Assembly (NCBI GenBank): GCA_903772945.1
Contig: CAICTM010000278.1
Coordinates: forward strand, 1 to 64,000
DNA from: Seminavis robusta
Lineage: Eukaryota; Bacillariophyta; Bacillariophyceae; Naviculales; Naviculaceae
Length of the DNA stretch: 64,000 bases
Reading direction: 5' to 3'
Shown: positions 19,841-30,007 of the stretch, piece by piece
How positions within the stretch are numbered: the first letter of the stretch is position 1
Layout of the letters: every line of letters begins with the position of its first letter
Notes under the pieces: generated by a model
What the model was told of the DNA's origin: nothing
Database searches by the model: none
What the model saw: only the letters and a program-made list of their open reading frames with translations
Position numbers and translations under genes: made by a program

Positions 19841-20644
19841 TGAAATTAGAAAGATGTTGCTCCAGCTACACAAGCATGGGACTTTGTATAGGCTTTGAGG
19901 CAGGCTGCGTGAACTCATGTTATTTATATCCATGCATGGCTGCAAGAGGCTCGATGTTGATATCGTTGTAAGCTCACGTGAACGACTTCACTCGCCGGTA
20001 GCTCAAACGCTGAAGGATGAGTGGAGTAGATTTGGTTGAACGAAACAAGAAGTCAATGATCATGGCTTGGATTGCCCACATCCGAGAATTCCGCAACCTT
20101 TGCATACTGCGCCAATGCGCATCAGGCACACAAGACGTTTCCAGGCTTCAGAGGCGCACTCATTATTCAAGTATTTGCTGCATGGGCGTAGGAGGCGAGT
20201 TTGCTGTCCATTTTCTGATTCGCAGGACGCATCTTCCTACTGCATCAACATCAACAAGAAGTGCTATTGGTGCTTCTGCTCTTTTCCTCCATTCTCATAC
20301 AGAAGCCTTTCACAGCAAACTATAGGTGACGACTTACCGCCGTCAATGGCTCGCAAATAGGCAGAAGAAGAGATTACCTGGTAACCATCACAGCAGCACT
20401 GTCTTCGCCTAAGGCGGAGAGTGTAGAAGAACAATGGTTCCGTTTGTAATCAAAAGCAGTACAGAATATGCCTGCTATATTAATTGAGGTCCAGGCTGAA
20501 TTGTTTGAAGAGACTGTAGGATGGGATGAGTGTTATGTGGATTTGCTTTGTTCCGAGTGAAGGAAAAGGGATCGAATATCGCTAGCTAGCTAGTCTTCCT
20601 AGCTATACCACAATCATCAGTCATATCTATAGACATTCAAACAC
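19841..20644. other. Intergenic between convergent genes
   Basis: No gene supported. Frames of about 100 codons at 20017-20360 overlap each other in two phases and match nothing I know. CTAGCTAGCTAG occurs near 20581. Confidence 0.5.
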
Positions 20645-21217
20645 TCATGGCTTTTCCGCAGTGCTTCGATCGGCAACTTGCGTCATGAATTCTGGCTCTT
20701 GCACTTGCAACTGTTCCATGACCTTTAGCAATTGGACGTCCCGTTCATCACCGGCGAGTCCTTTCAATTCCTCTTCTTCAATTTTCTCCCATCGTTCGGG
20801 GTAGTAAGCCTTCACGGTGGTCTCGAAATCAGCCAGTACTTTTTCAATGGCGCTGTCCATTTGTCCCATGACGGCTTTGAGAGCCACGGCCAAAACTATA
20901 AACAGAACAAAGACTCCCGCCAGAATACCCACGGGGCCATCGGTCAAGGAAATGGAGTCTTGAAAGGCATTTTCCAATGGAATGTCGGTCGGATCTAGCG
21001 GTACAATGTCAACATCGGATGTCAACAGGGAGGGAAGACCAAATACATGTAGCTGCGAGGGTTGTCGAGACGCAAGACCGGTTGCTTGCCGTGTCGGAAG
21101 AGCACGCGAACAAGGCGCTGTGAATGCCGAGCACAGAGACAAACAGCTGTGGCTGATCAATACAATAAGAGCAGGCCATCCATTGACACGGAGGTCGCTA
21201 CTAGTAGAGAGTATCAT
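20645..21217 (-). CDS. Plastid-targeted single-TM protein of unknown function
   Basis: 190 aa from the ATG at 21217; two further upstream codons begin with TTG and are excluded. The N-terminus is a signal peptide (ALIVLISHSCLSLCSA) followed at residue 32 by FTAPCSRALPTRQ. CSA-FTAP is a good match to the diatom ASAFAP rule for import into the secondary plastid, with a basic, Ser/Thr-rich transit part behind it. One TM helix lies at ~95-116 (GILAGVFVLFIVLAVALKAV). After it comes a soluble helical stretch (AIEKVLADFETTVKAYYPERW, ELKGLAGDERDVQLLKVMEQ). This suggests a thylakoid or envelope protein with a stromal helical domain. No family recognised. Confidence 0.78.
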   Translation of the reverse strand: MILSTSSDLRVNGWPALIVLISHSCLSLCSAFTAPCSRALPTRQATGLASRQPSQLHVFGLPSLLTSDVDIVPLDPTDIPLENAFQDSISLTDGPVGILAGVFVLFIVLAVALKAVMGQMDSAIEKVLADFETTVKAYYPERWEKIEEEELKGLAGDERDVQLLKVMEQLQVQEPEFMTQVADRSTAEKP

Positions 21218-22017
21218 TTTCAAACAAGACGACCGAGGAGATCTCGACCTGCACGGTACAGTAGCTATCTTGTCACTTGCTATCTTTGGTTTGATGCGGG
21301 TGGTGTCAAAATCTAAGATACTAGTATGCTACAGTATCTTTTGACTTCAATCGGGACTCGAAAAGGCCCCATAAATCTCTGATCTGATGGGTAGATGCGT
21401 TAACTATAGGGTTAAAGATAGGTTTTAATCTGTTTACATGTAAATTATTCAGAAGTAATGATTACCGCATCTACATGTACGACTGTACCATTAAAAGCTG
21501 TTCTAGTAGCCTGGTAGCTATTTTAAAATATATAAGGGGGGTTTTAGAGTAGGGAAATTATCTACGGAAGCCAGCCGGGGCCAGGTATTTTAAAATAGTA
21601 TGGTCATACTGTACACTGTACCAGAAATAGTAGGCTCATTGTTGTCGACTCGACTGACTCGACTCGACTCGACTCGACTCGTCACTCGACTCGCATCCTA
21701 CCGGGTACATTGTACCGGTAATACCGGTATCGTACCGTACAGTACTAGCTAGTAGTACAGCCGTAGCAGCTGGATGATCCTATGGAGCACCTTGAACTAC
21801 GTTGCATATACCAAATCAATCAACGCTGCACTCATCTATAGTATTTATTTTTTACTCAACGCTGAACTCGCTAACAAGTCGCAAACTTCGCCTCGAGTGA
21901 AGTCTCCGCTATCCGTACCGGTAGGCTGATGATAGCTAGCTAGTATCATTCATAGTTACTTCTCCATCTGTTGATCGAGTTGAATTGAATCCAATTGAAC
22001 TGTCAACCTTGTCAACC
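21218..22017. other. Divergent intergenic region with pentamer array and palindromes
   Basis: Between the 5' ends of the plastid-protein gene and the FG-GAP gene. It holds a (CGACT)n run at about 21647-21693, TACCGGTA twice near 21715-21730, CTAGCTAG near 21747 and 21934, TACATGTA near 21434 and 21470, and two ATTTTAAAATA copies near 21520 and 21589. These motifs crowd the presumed promoters. Confidence 0.6.
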
Positions 22018-23621
22018 ATGATGTCGATTTTCAATATCCTGCTGTGTGTCCATGCTGCCATTCTCCTTGCGTCAGTAAATGCTACCGGTACCAGTGAACC
22101 TCAAAAGTATGCGTTGACAATCATAGACCTGAATGCGGAGCATCGTCGGTTGGTTCCCATCAGTGGATATGTCATTCTTGGAGGAAATCTCGTGGGAGGT
22201 CTCTTTAGGGGATTTTTTGGAGAGTCTGTGGCCATCGACGAGACAGGAACAACAATAATTGTGCGCGAATTTGGAACCGACACCATTCGTGTCTACGAGA
22301 ATGCTGCCAATGGATGGACCCAGAAAGGGCAAGACTTGACAGGTTTTCCCATCAGATTCGTCCCTGCTGGTGGACTTACAGTTGCAATATCAGGTGATGG
22401 CAGTATTGTTGTTGTCTCCTCTTCTGTCTATGAAATTGTTGAGGTGTTCCAGTATGACACAAGCACAATGATGTGGCTGCAAAGAGGCAGTACAATTCAA
22501 GGTTTTGAGTTGGATGGCTCAGCAATTTATTCCTTTGGTTCTGCCATTTCTCTGTCAGCAGATGGAAACAAGATTCAAGTTGGGGCTCATCTTCATTCTA
22601 GCCCAATGGTAGACTTGAATGGGTTTGCAACAACCTACTTCTGGAACAGCACTGACTGGGAGCTTGAGACATATTTCAGTCCTGATTTCAACACTGTTGT
22701 TTCTGGGCTGTATGGAGAAACTGACTTCGCAGATTTGGGGAAGTCTGTATCAGTCTCTGGGGATGGCAACTGGATTGCTGTTGGAATGCCCGGGTCTGGA
22801 ATCTCTGACAATGACTCCACAAGGTTTGGTGAATGCCGTGTTTACCGCAGTGATGGCAGCATCCAACAAGTTGTTCGTGGTGGTGGAGCGATGTTCGGGT
22901 CAACTATCCAGCAAAATTTTGGTTTTTCGGTGGCTCTAAACTATGATGGAAGCATCATTGCAGTTGGTTCTCCTGGGTATGATGTGCTTGATGTTGCTAC
23001 ACAAGTAGGCAAGGTTCAAGTCTTTCGAAGAACTGGTGCAACATGGGGCCAATTGGGAAGGTAAGCATTGAGGACTGTGACATGTGCATACCTTGTATAT
23101 TTTTTATTTGGATGACTGGCTTGACTCTGCCCCCTGTATCTTGTGATACCTGTATACATAGTGATCTCATTGGAGATGAACAATCAGACGAATTTGGGTA
23201 CTCCATTGATTTATCCAATGATGGCAAAACCCTTGTGGCTGGATCAGCAAAATTTCGTGGTTACGCTCGTATCTACACGTTTGATGGCACTGACTGGGTC
23301 CTTCAAGAGATCAGCAGGGCCCAAGGTTTCGATATTGATGGAATTGAGCTAAATGATAGGTTGGGAAAGAGTGTTGCTGTTTCTGGAGATGGGACCAAAG
23401 TCCTTGTTGCAGCGCCCCATTATGATGGAACTGACACAGACCATGGACTTGTCCAAATGTGGGGACAAACTGACTTTCCCACATTTTCACCTATCCTGAA
23501 TCCTTTGCCTCAAGTTGGCAACCTAGGGACTGGTGGAAGCCCCGCACAGACAAACATTGTTAGTAGGGCACTCGATTGGTGGCAGGGTGCAGTGGCCTCT
23601 TTGGAAGGTTTCTTTGTATAA
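22018..23621 (+). CDS. Secreted FG-GAP-type beta-propeller protein (two exons)
   Basis: 500 aa from exons 22018-23060 and 23162-23621. The 101-nt intron is GTAAGC...ATACATAG, and the join gives WGQLGSDLIGDEQSDEFGYS, restoring the repeat. I chose the ATG at 22018 (CAACCATGATG) because the longer frame begins at TTG. A signal peptide follows (MMSIFNILLCVHAAILLASV). The body consists of repeats with FG(x)SVA(L/V)S.DG.(x)(V/I)A(V/I)G.P, for example DLGKSVSVSGDGNWIAVGMP and FGFSVALNYDGSIIAVGSPG, alternating with GxTWxQLG-type strands. These are FG-GAP/integrin-alpha-like propeller blades, frequent in secreted diatom proteins and likely to bind Ca2+ or cell-surface ligands. No membrane anchor at the C-terminus. 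Confidence 0.85.
23061..23161 (+). other. Intron of the FG-GAP gene
   Basis: 101 nt, GT-AG, splits a Ser codon (AG|T). Reading through it would insert a Cys/Trp-rich stretch into the propeller repeat. Confidence 0.85.
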
Positions 23622-24019
23622 TTGATGTGGTTTTGAGCAATGGAGGTGTCTCCATTTCAGCCACTGTTGGTGAAATCTGAAGTCCTCCAGTCATTTGTTC
23701 CACTTGTTTATAAAAGTTTGCCTTCTTTAATTAAATTAATACTCTACACTCTTTCTTGTGTCTTTACTCAATAAACTTGTTGACAGCAGCATGGTTTTGT
23801 AAAGAATTCGATGGTTTCTCTAGAGTAGCTATCCAGAGCCTGCTATTCTTAAACAATCACAAAAATGCCACAATGGCTGGTACTGCATATTTTGCCAGGC
23901 TGGAAGGGGAAAACGTTGCTGGCCTGGCCATCCCATAGGTCGTGGCGGCACATCGCTAGTTAGCGTACTTACGGCCCGTAGGGCCGAACCGTTGTCTTTG
24001 GCTGCAAAAGATTGCTTAG
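23622..24019. other. Intergenic between convergent genes
   Basis: 3' flanks of the FG-GAP gene and the sulfotransferase-like gene. A TTAATTAAATTAAT stretch occurs near 23727-23740. No gene supported. Confidence 0.5.
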
Positions 24020-25435
24020 CTACACATCATTGGTTCCATCTGGAACGAATGCTGTAGGACGAAAGTTCATCCACATGGTTACGGGGAAGTCTTGAAGGGT
24101 TCGTTGGTAGATGAGGTTGTCTCCTCGAGTGGCATTCCATACATGGGCAGTGGCTGTTTCGCTGAAGTTGGATTTTGCGGGCACGTCTTCGATATCCGTA
24201 TCCCGAAACGTGACGACCGGATCCGGCTGCACATTGGCAATCATTTGTTGCAGTATCGGAAGAGTTTCTCGACTCAATCTTTCCGTGGTCCCGATCCAAT
24301 CTAGATCTTGCTTCAAAGCATCATAGACGGCTTTGCACTTTTGAAGGTCGGATGGTGCTTCGATCAGTACTTGTTGATTGTTGTGAGGATCCTGTTGGGT
24401 GCTGTGACTCCTGTTGTTGTGGCTCGACGTTATCTCGTGGGAACAGCGACGAGCACAATACGATGAACACTGCGGGTTGGGTTGCACGAGGTGGAGAAAT
24501 TCTTGTTCGCTTGTCGGGCCATCACCACCCGAGCTGCCTCGTTTTGCTTCTCGGAACTGAGAAGCAACAAAGCCGATTGGATTACGAACAATCGTAAAGG
24601 CAAAGAATGGAATATTGCGAATCCTTGCCATGGCCCGCCAGCGATTCAGGTCATCTCGAACCTTCCAATCCATCATGGAAGGTTCATTTTCTCCATCCAC
24701 AATCATGTGTTCGTAAAAGAGCTTGGTGCCTGGAATCCAGTTTTGAAGCGTACTGGTGATCTCATCGTTGCTTGATTGTGGTGGCATTGGCATTGGATGA
24801 ATGTAGCGCCAATCGCGATGGTGCCGGAAAAGTTGGCGAATGATGTTTCCTCCCGTCCAAGGGATGTTTAAAAACACAATCATCATGCCTTGTTTGGTAA
24901 CAAAAGGCAGCTCCAATGGTAATAACTTTCGTCGATCGTGTCGACGACGACCGCGAGGGTTCTCCATGTCCGAAGATGTCCCATTGCGGTACCGGTACTC
25001 GATACGAGTAAAGTTGCGCGTCACGTAAACGATCTTGGGTGGCAGTGTTACATTCTGGACAATGGTCTGATAGATGGTTTGAGCTGGCAGACGAATCTTT
25101 CGATAGACCGTCTTCGTGATAGCCGTTGGTGGTGGCAAGTGAGAGATCTCGAGATCGCAATTTATGGATGCATTCCTCGTATCACTAGTGGAGTGAACAA
25201 TCTTGTCAAAGATCAAATGCAGCTGTACAATCATCACCGAAAACACTGACAGGAGGCAAACGAATCTGATAATGGAGAGGACACCAAACGTGACTGGTGT
25301 TGTCGAGCCCCGTTGGCCCGTGGATAACGGCACCGCTCTGCATGTTGTGTTGTCGTTGATTTCGTCTCTTTCTGCGGCGCAATCGGTACCAGTACTTCGT
25401 GGGCAAATCAAGGTCATCGTTTCATTTGCTGCCAT
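24020..25435 (-). CDS. Sulfotransferase-like type II membrane protein, probably Golgi
   Basis: 471 aa, single exon, ATG at 25435. A single TM anchor at ~48-76 follows a hydrophilic cytosolic start. A luminal stem with N-glycosylation sequons comes next. The catalytic region shows a 5'-PAPS-loop-like motif at 187-201 (VFLNIPWTGGNIIRQLF, compare PKTGGT) and a 3'-phosphate-binding-like motif at 279-295 (AFTIVRNPIGFVASQFREAK, compare RNP...S). Both are landmarks of Golgi carbohydrate sulfotransferases, which move sulfate from PAPS onto glycans. Residues ~310-360 form a Ser/His/Asn-rich insertion with a Cys pair. Diatoms make sulfated polysaccharides, so such a role is plausible. Substrate unknown; the family call rests on the two motifs and topology. 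Confidence 0.72.
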   Translation of the reverse strand: MAANETMTLICPRSTGTDCAAERDEINDNTTCRAVPLSTGQRGSTTPVTFGVLSIIRFVCLLSVFSVMIVQLHLIFDKIVHSTSDTRNASINCDLEISHLPPPTAITKTVYRKIRLPAQTIYQTIVQNVTLPPKIVYVTRNFTRIEYRYRNGTSSDMENPRGRRRHDRRKLLPLELPFVTKQGMMIVFLNIPWTGGNIIRQLFRHHRDWRYIHPMPMPPQSSNDEITSTLQNWIPGTKLFYEHMIVDGENEPSMMDWKVRDDLNRWRAMARIRNIPFFAFTIVRNPIGFVASQFREAKRGSSGGDGPTSEQEFLHLVQPNPQCSSYCARRCSHEITSSHNNRSHSTQQDPHNNQQVLIEAPSDLQKCKAVYDALKQDLDWIGTTERLSRETLPILQQMIANVQPDPVVTFRDTDIEDVPAKSNFSETATAHVWNATRGDNLIYQRTLQDFPVTMWMNFRPTAFVPDGTNDV

Positions 25436-25956
25436 TTCATGTTATCCTCGTGAGCTCTCTTCTATCTTAGCTCTTAGCTAGCCAGGGCAATGCCATCTAT
25501 TACATGTATTAAAACCACATCAGCGGAATTGAAACTTTGCCAGTTCCTTTGCCTTGCACTCCTGCGAGCGCATCGGAAGTAGGGACGACTGCATGGGTAA
25601 GGAGAACCCTTCTCTTCTGTTATTCGAAAGCAACACGAACCGAACCAATGATCGCATTGGAACAAAGGTGCTCACAAAATCGACCAACGAAAACCAATCT
25701 GTTGCAGAATCTTCCGCTGCTGCCACAGAAGATCTGGCTGCATGCTCCCACTCTTCTCTTCTTTCCACTTCCTTCACCATGTTACTTTCTTCAAACGATC
25801 CATGGATCCCTTCTCATTGCAGATTGCTAGCTAGCCAGCTCTTACAATCGTTCGTCCTGACCTCATAAAATGAAAATTTGAACAGTCCATCCTCCCCTTG
25901 GAATCCTAGCTCATCTCAAATCAAAACATCCGCTGCTACGCGACTTACTTACTACC
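25436..25956. other. Divergent intergenic region
   Basis: Contains the promoters of the sulfotransferase-like gene (minus) and the plastid-protein gene (plus). Overlapping frames of 86-104 codons at 25520-25868 exist in several phases with no recognisable features. CTAGCTAGCCAG occurs near 25829. Confidence 0.5.
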
Positions 25957-26568
25957 ATGAAGATTGCTCTCTTCTCGTTCATCTTTTGGGGCACATCAGT
26001 CTCAGCCTTTGTAACACCGCCGACATCTCCCACGCGTCCTGTCATTCTCCAAGTTGCCTCCATGGAAGATGTTGTCACTCTGGGAAATCCTACTACCAAG
26101 AACCCTCGAGCTGTCGTGGCCGATTTGCTGGAGGCACTGCTGAAGGATGACGACGCGCATCAATGCATCCAGTTGTTGCTCCATTCGTCCACCCATCAAT
26201 GGCGCAGCAAAATCTATGATGCCATTGGAGCACCCGCAGGAGCCAATGAGAACACTGTCGCTGGCGCATTGGCTCATGCCATGCATAACCACAACAGTCA
26301 ATTTGCCATTTTACTGGGACAGGCAGATGAGTCCTATGTGGCTGACTTTCCAAGTGACACTGTAGAAACTGGAGGGGATGGAAGATGCTGGTTGGAATGC
26401 CGCCTCTATGATCGAAATGATGGTGAACTATTGGTGGTTTCAGGATGGGACCTGCAACAAGATTCCGTATCTGGAGATTGGCTTGTAGATCGTATTGATT
26501 GGCAAGATTTCCGTGACGCATTTTACCCTGGCATTGGACGAGAAGAATGGGCTCGAGCATTTGTGTAG
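25957..26568 (+). CDS. Plastid-targeted soluble protein of unknown function
   Basis: 203 aa, single exon, start CTACCATGAAG at 25957. Signal peptide MKIALFSFIFWGTSVSA is followed by Phe18 in VSA-FVTPP, matching the ASAFAP-type junction of diatom plastid presequences. The mature part has no TM helix. It begins with a helical segment (VVADLLEALLKDDDAHQCIQ), passes through VAGALAHAMHNHNSQFAILL, and ends with a beta-rich region (WLECRLYDRNDGELLVVSGW, DWLVDRIDWQDFRDAFYPG). The ending suggests a small sheet domain, perhaps of NTF2/DUF-type, but I cannot name it. Stromal location likely. Confidence 0.78.
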   Translation: MKIALFSFIFWGTSVSAFVTPPTSPTRPVILQVASMEDVVTLGNPTTKNPRAVVADLLEALLKDDDAHQCIQLLLHSSTHQWRSKIYDAIGAPAGANENTVAGALAHAMHNHNSQFAILLGQADESYVADFPSDTVETGGDGRCWLECRLYDRNDGELLVVSGWDLQQDSVSGDWLVDRIDWQDFRDAFYPGIGREEWARAFV

Positions 26569-26840
26569 ATGAATGACGCATCCGTGGCCATTTACTATCT
26601 TTACTATCTTTGTAAGCTTGCAAGAAAAACTACCGGTATTTGGAAGTGTTTAGAAACATAAAGTGGGCACAAATCCTAGAGTTGTTCAGTGAGTATCCGT
26701 TGTTTCCACGAGTTTCGTTGTTTCCATGCTTTTCGCCCAAGCCTGCAAGAGAGAAAGACAGCAGTTTGGATCCAATGTGCTTGTGGCGCTTAGTTGCTGT
26801 CGTTTAGAGGTGTCTGACGCACTCAAAGGAGGTCATTTTA
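26569..26840. other. Short intergenic region between convergent genes
   Basis: 272 bp of 3' flanking sequence, with one TACCGGTA near 26631. Nothing else seen. Confidence 0.5.
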
Positions 26841-29327
26841 TCAGCAAGGAGCACAGCCGCAACCACACAAGGTTGTTCCTTGACATACATCTGTCTTGGC
26901 TTTCTTTGGATAACATCCATGTGCGTCATGGCATTCGAACTCATTCCTGTAAAGAGCACTGCAGAGGCCATCAGGTATTCTGCCGGATAGAGAAGTATTG
27001 GCAACTGAAAGACCATTCAAATTTGGCAAGGCCAGCAGTTCTGATGGTAGAGTCCCAGACAGGGCGGTGGATTGCAGATCTAACTCTTTAAGGTTTGACA
27101 ACAAACCAATCTCAGTGGCAAGAGAACCCGAAAACTGATTGTTGTTGATGATGAAGCGCTCCAGCTTCCTGAGGTTTTCAAACAACTTCGGTGAGATCTT
27201 TCCAGTCAACTGGTTGGAAAATAAACTCAAATACTTCAAATCTATCAGAATGCAAGATCAAAAGGTGAGTTACATATCAAGGCAATGGAGAACGGCATTG
27301 CACAAGGATACATACCTGTGAGCATGAACAGCTCTGATGGGAGTTGCTGTGACAGGTGGTTCTCATTTAGATATAGTGATGTCTATTTTGGAAGGAGCAA
27401 CCAGCAAAAATGATACTGAGACACAAACAATGCTTCTATCATGCGCATACCTCGCTGCTCTTACCAGCTTTCTTGTCCCCGATCCAATCTCACTGGGTAT
27501 GGCATTGTGCAACTGACAGCCATTGAGATAAAGTACTCTCAATTCAGAGAGCCTTCCAATGTCCGCTGGAAAAAAGGGCACTACACAAAGAGCGATTTAG
27601 TGTTACCATGCAAACAAATCAGTGGAAATCGTCTTGGTCCCAAAAAGTTCAAACTTACTTGAGAGAGCACCAGCCCTGTATCCATTGTTTTTAAGCACAA
27701 GCGTTTTAAGCCGCGCCATTTCACTGGTGATAATAGCAGCCAAGATAGATGAAGAATCCATCCCAGGGCAGTCATCAACAAGAAATACCCACAGAAATTG
27801 CAGTTTGTAAATTTCAGTAGGAAGAGTTCCTGATTCCCAATGATAAAGTGAGCAGAACAGCCCTGGGGAAAGAAGATATTGTGCATTGAGTGCAAGCTTA
27901 CCTGTTATTAATGCCATCCCCAGAAATGATAGATCAGTTAATTTGCCTAACTGACCCAGCTCTGATGGAACATTTCCGGTCGTTGATTTTGAACCAAGCC
28001 CAAGATACTCCAATCTTTCCAACAGACCCAGCTCAGTTGGTAGACTTCCAGAAAAATCTGTCTGTAATATGCACAAAGTTGATAGCTTCCTGAGAAGTCC
28101 AATCTCTGTTGGGAGTTGCCCTGTCAATTGCAGGTTGCCTTGTAGATCCAAACGTTCCAAACTGGAACTCAACAGAGACAACTCTGGAGGAATGGTTCCA
28201 ACCAACTGGGTATTAAAAAATCTCAAGCTTTGCATGTGGCCAGAATTGTCACAGGGCACAGCATCATCTTTGGAGTAAATGAGACTCTGTTCCCAATGGC
28301 ATTCATGTGTTTCCCAATCCAACCAGCCATGATGATTTACCCAATGTTGACCCCTAGTTGAGTAGAAAAGTGTTGCTAGGGCAAACCTTTGTTTCAGTCT
28401 CCAGCTTGGATAGGTTTCAATGTTGGTCCAGTTGGCCAAAATCCATTCATATGCTTTGTGTTGTGGAGATCCGTGATCTTGCATAGCCTCCACAGTGTAG
28501 TCAGGTAGATTGAGTGCCACTATTCTGGCATCCATGGTAGAGGTAGCTGGGTGTTTTGTGGCTTCCAGGCTTGTTGTTGTTGTTGTTAATGTTGTTGGAA
28601 TATTGACAATCCCAGTCGCTTGTTGCAATTCATCGTGGTCACTGCTTCTGAAGGCAACTGCAAGAGTGGTTGTGAGTATCATGATGATTCCGACCATCAT
28701 TTCCACTGTAAGGGATAAGCAGATCTTCTTTTTCCATAGCTTTTTTGCTCGCTCAGTCATTGGTTCTGCTTCCGGTAGGTCTCCCCATTCCACATCCTCC
28801 TCCACGGGCTGTGCGCGAACAAGTCCTTCCTCCAGTGCAGCATTTGGAGCTGTATCTGTATCTGTATCTATAGGCACCAATTCTATTCCCGGTGCTATCA
28901 AGTCAGCAGCTGCTGTGTTTGACACAGATGTTGTTCTTGGTCGATAAAACGCTGGTCGTATTCCGCCACCCAAAGCGTAGGCTCCTGGTTCGACCTCTCT
29001 GGTCCCGCTCCCTCCACTGTGCAGAGATGGTGGAACCATGTCTGGTAGTGGTTGAATGTCATCCATGATATCGGGAAATGGGGAGAATCCGTCGTGGAAC
29101 GGATCCGTCGTCTCGTTGTCCCGTCGCTGGTAGCCTGGTGCCAACTCTGAAAACTCGTTTGGTTCTTGGTACCATTCATTCAGTTCCTTCGATTCCTCCA
29201 CTGCTATCAGTTCCTTCCATTGCTCTTGCTCCACATACTTTGAACCATGATCTTCATCATCCTGACTCGCTCCGTGTTCTTCGCGTTGACGAGCTTTGTT
29301 CTCGACGTGATCCGATGGCTGCTTCAT
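26841..29327 (-). CDS. LRR single-pass membrane protein (five exons)
   Basis: 726 aa from exons 29327-27902, 27829-27659, 27580-27465, 27382-27316 and 27241-26841; introns of 72, 78, 82 and 74 nt, all GT-AG, and each join restores LRR spacing. Start is the ATG at 29327; the frame runs further up to a GTG. The N-terminal ~220 residues are acidic and cytosolic-looking. One TM follows (LTVEMMVGIIMILTTTLAVAF). Outside it lies a cap region (WRLKQRFALATLFYSTRGQHW, WLDWETHECHW) and then plant-type LRRs such as GTIPPELSLLSSSLERLDLQ, GQLPTEIGLLRKLSTLCILQ and GTLPSELLALPNLNGLSVAN. The end is Cys-rich (DVCQGTTLCGCGCAPC). No kinase domain. This is the diatom LRR receptor-like layout; ligand and partner unknown. 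Confidence 0.88.
27830..27901 (-). other. In-frame 72-nt intron of the LRR gene
   Basis: Donor CAG|GTAAGC at 27901, acceptor AATCAG|GAAC at 27830. It is a multiple of three with no in-frame stop, so retention would add 24 residues inside an LRR. An alternative acceptor (CCCCAG at 27864-27863) would remove only 39 nt, also in frame. The 72-nt form is preferred because it gives correct LRR spacing (GMALITGTLPTEIYKL). Confidence 0.7.
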
Positions 29328-30007
29328 TAATATTGTCACGACATGAACGGTCGTTGTGGAACATGAATTTGCTCGAGAGCACAGCACGGATATGCAAGGG
29401 TTTAGCTGTGCGAAAGAAGTTACTTCGGATTAGAGTGGACTATATGCATGAGGGAGAGTGGAGGCAGCGGAATGAACGCACGGTCTTTGTGTTTTGAATC
29501 GAATCGAATCGAATCGGCTTTTTCAATGGCAATCGATCGAGATACTTGCTAGTAGAAAAAGAGGCTTTTTGCGCCTGCCTCCTCGTTTTGATCGATGAGG
29601 CCTGAGGAACCTCGACGAACATGTTCACTGTAGATGCAAGGGAAACTGCTTTTTAAGGGCGCGGAACAACCAGTGGGAACTGCCGAAAACAATACTGGAA
29701 TGGGGTAAAACGCTGCTTGTGGAGCACATTGTTTGCAGAACTGAGATACTACGAATATTTACCTTAACTACCCTTCTAAGACTGAACCTGTCTTTTCTCC
29801 AAAATCCATGACGCAGCACCCTGACGCATGACTCGTCGTCACTCTTTCATCTGAAGTAAGCGGCATTCTGGCTCTTTGGATCTGTGGCATTACTGGATCA
29901 TCGGATCTTTCTTGTTTCTTTGCTGCTCATCATTCATTGAGAGTGCTGGTAGCCAATTGCAACCATACCACCAGCAGTCTATCTGTATACATACATCTCG
30001 AATAATA
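29328..30007. other. Divergent intergenic region
   Basis: Between the LRR gene (minus) and the DEP gene (plus); contains both promoters. A (GAATC)n run lies near 29497-29516. The coding frame of the DEP gene is open up to 29876 from a TTG, but I treat that as 5' UTR. Confidence 0.5.

Noticed and set aside
27863-27901. 39-nt intron in the LRR gene as the main splice form
   Set aside because: Acceptor CCCCAG is good, but the resulting protein has 11 extra residues in an LRR, while the 72-nt form restores normal spacing.
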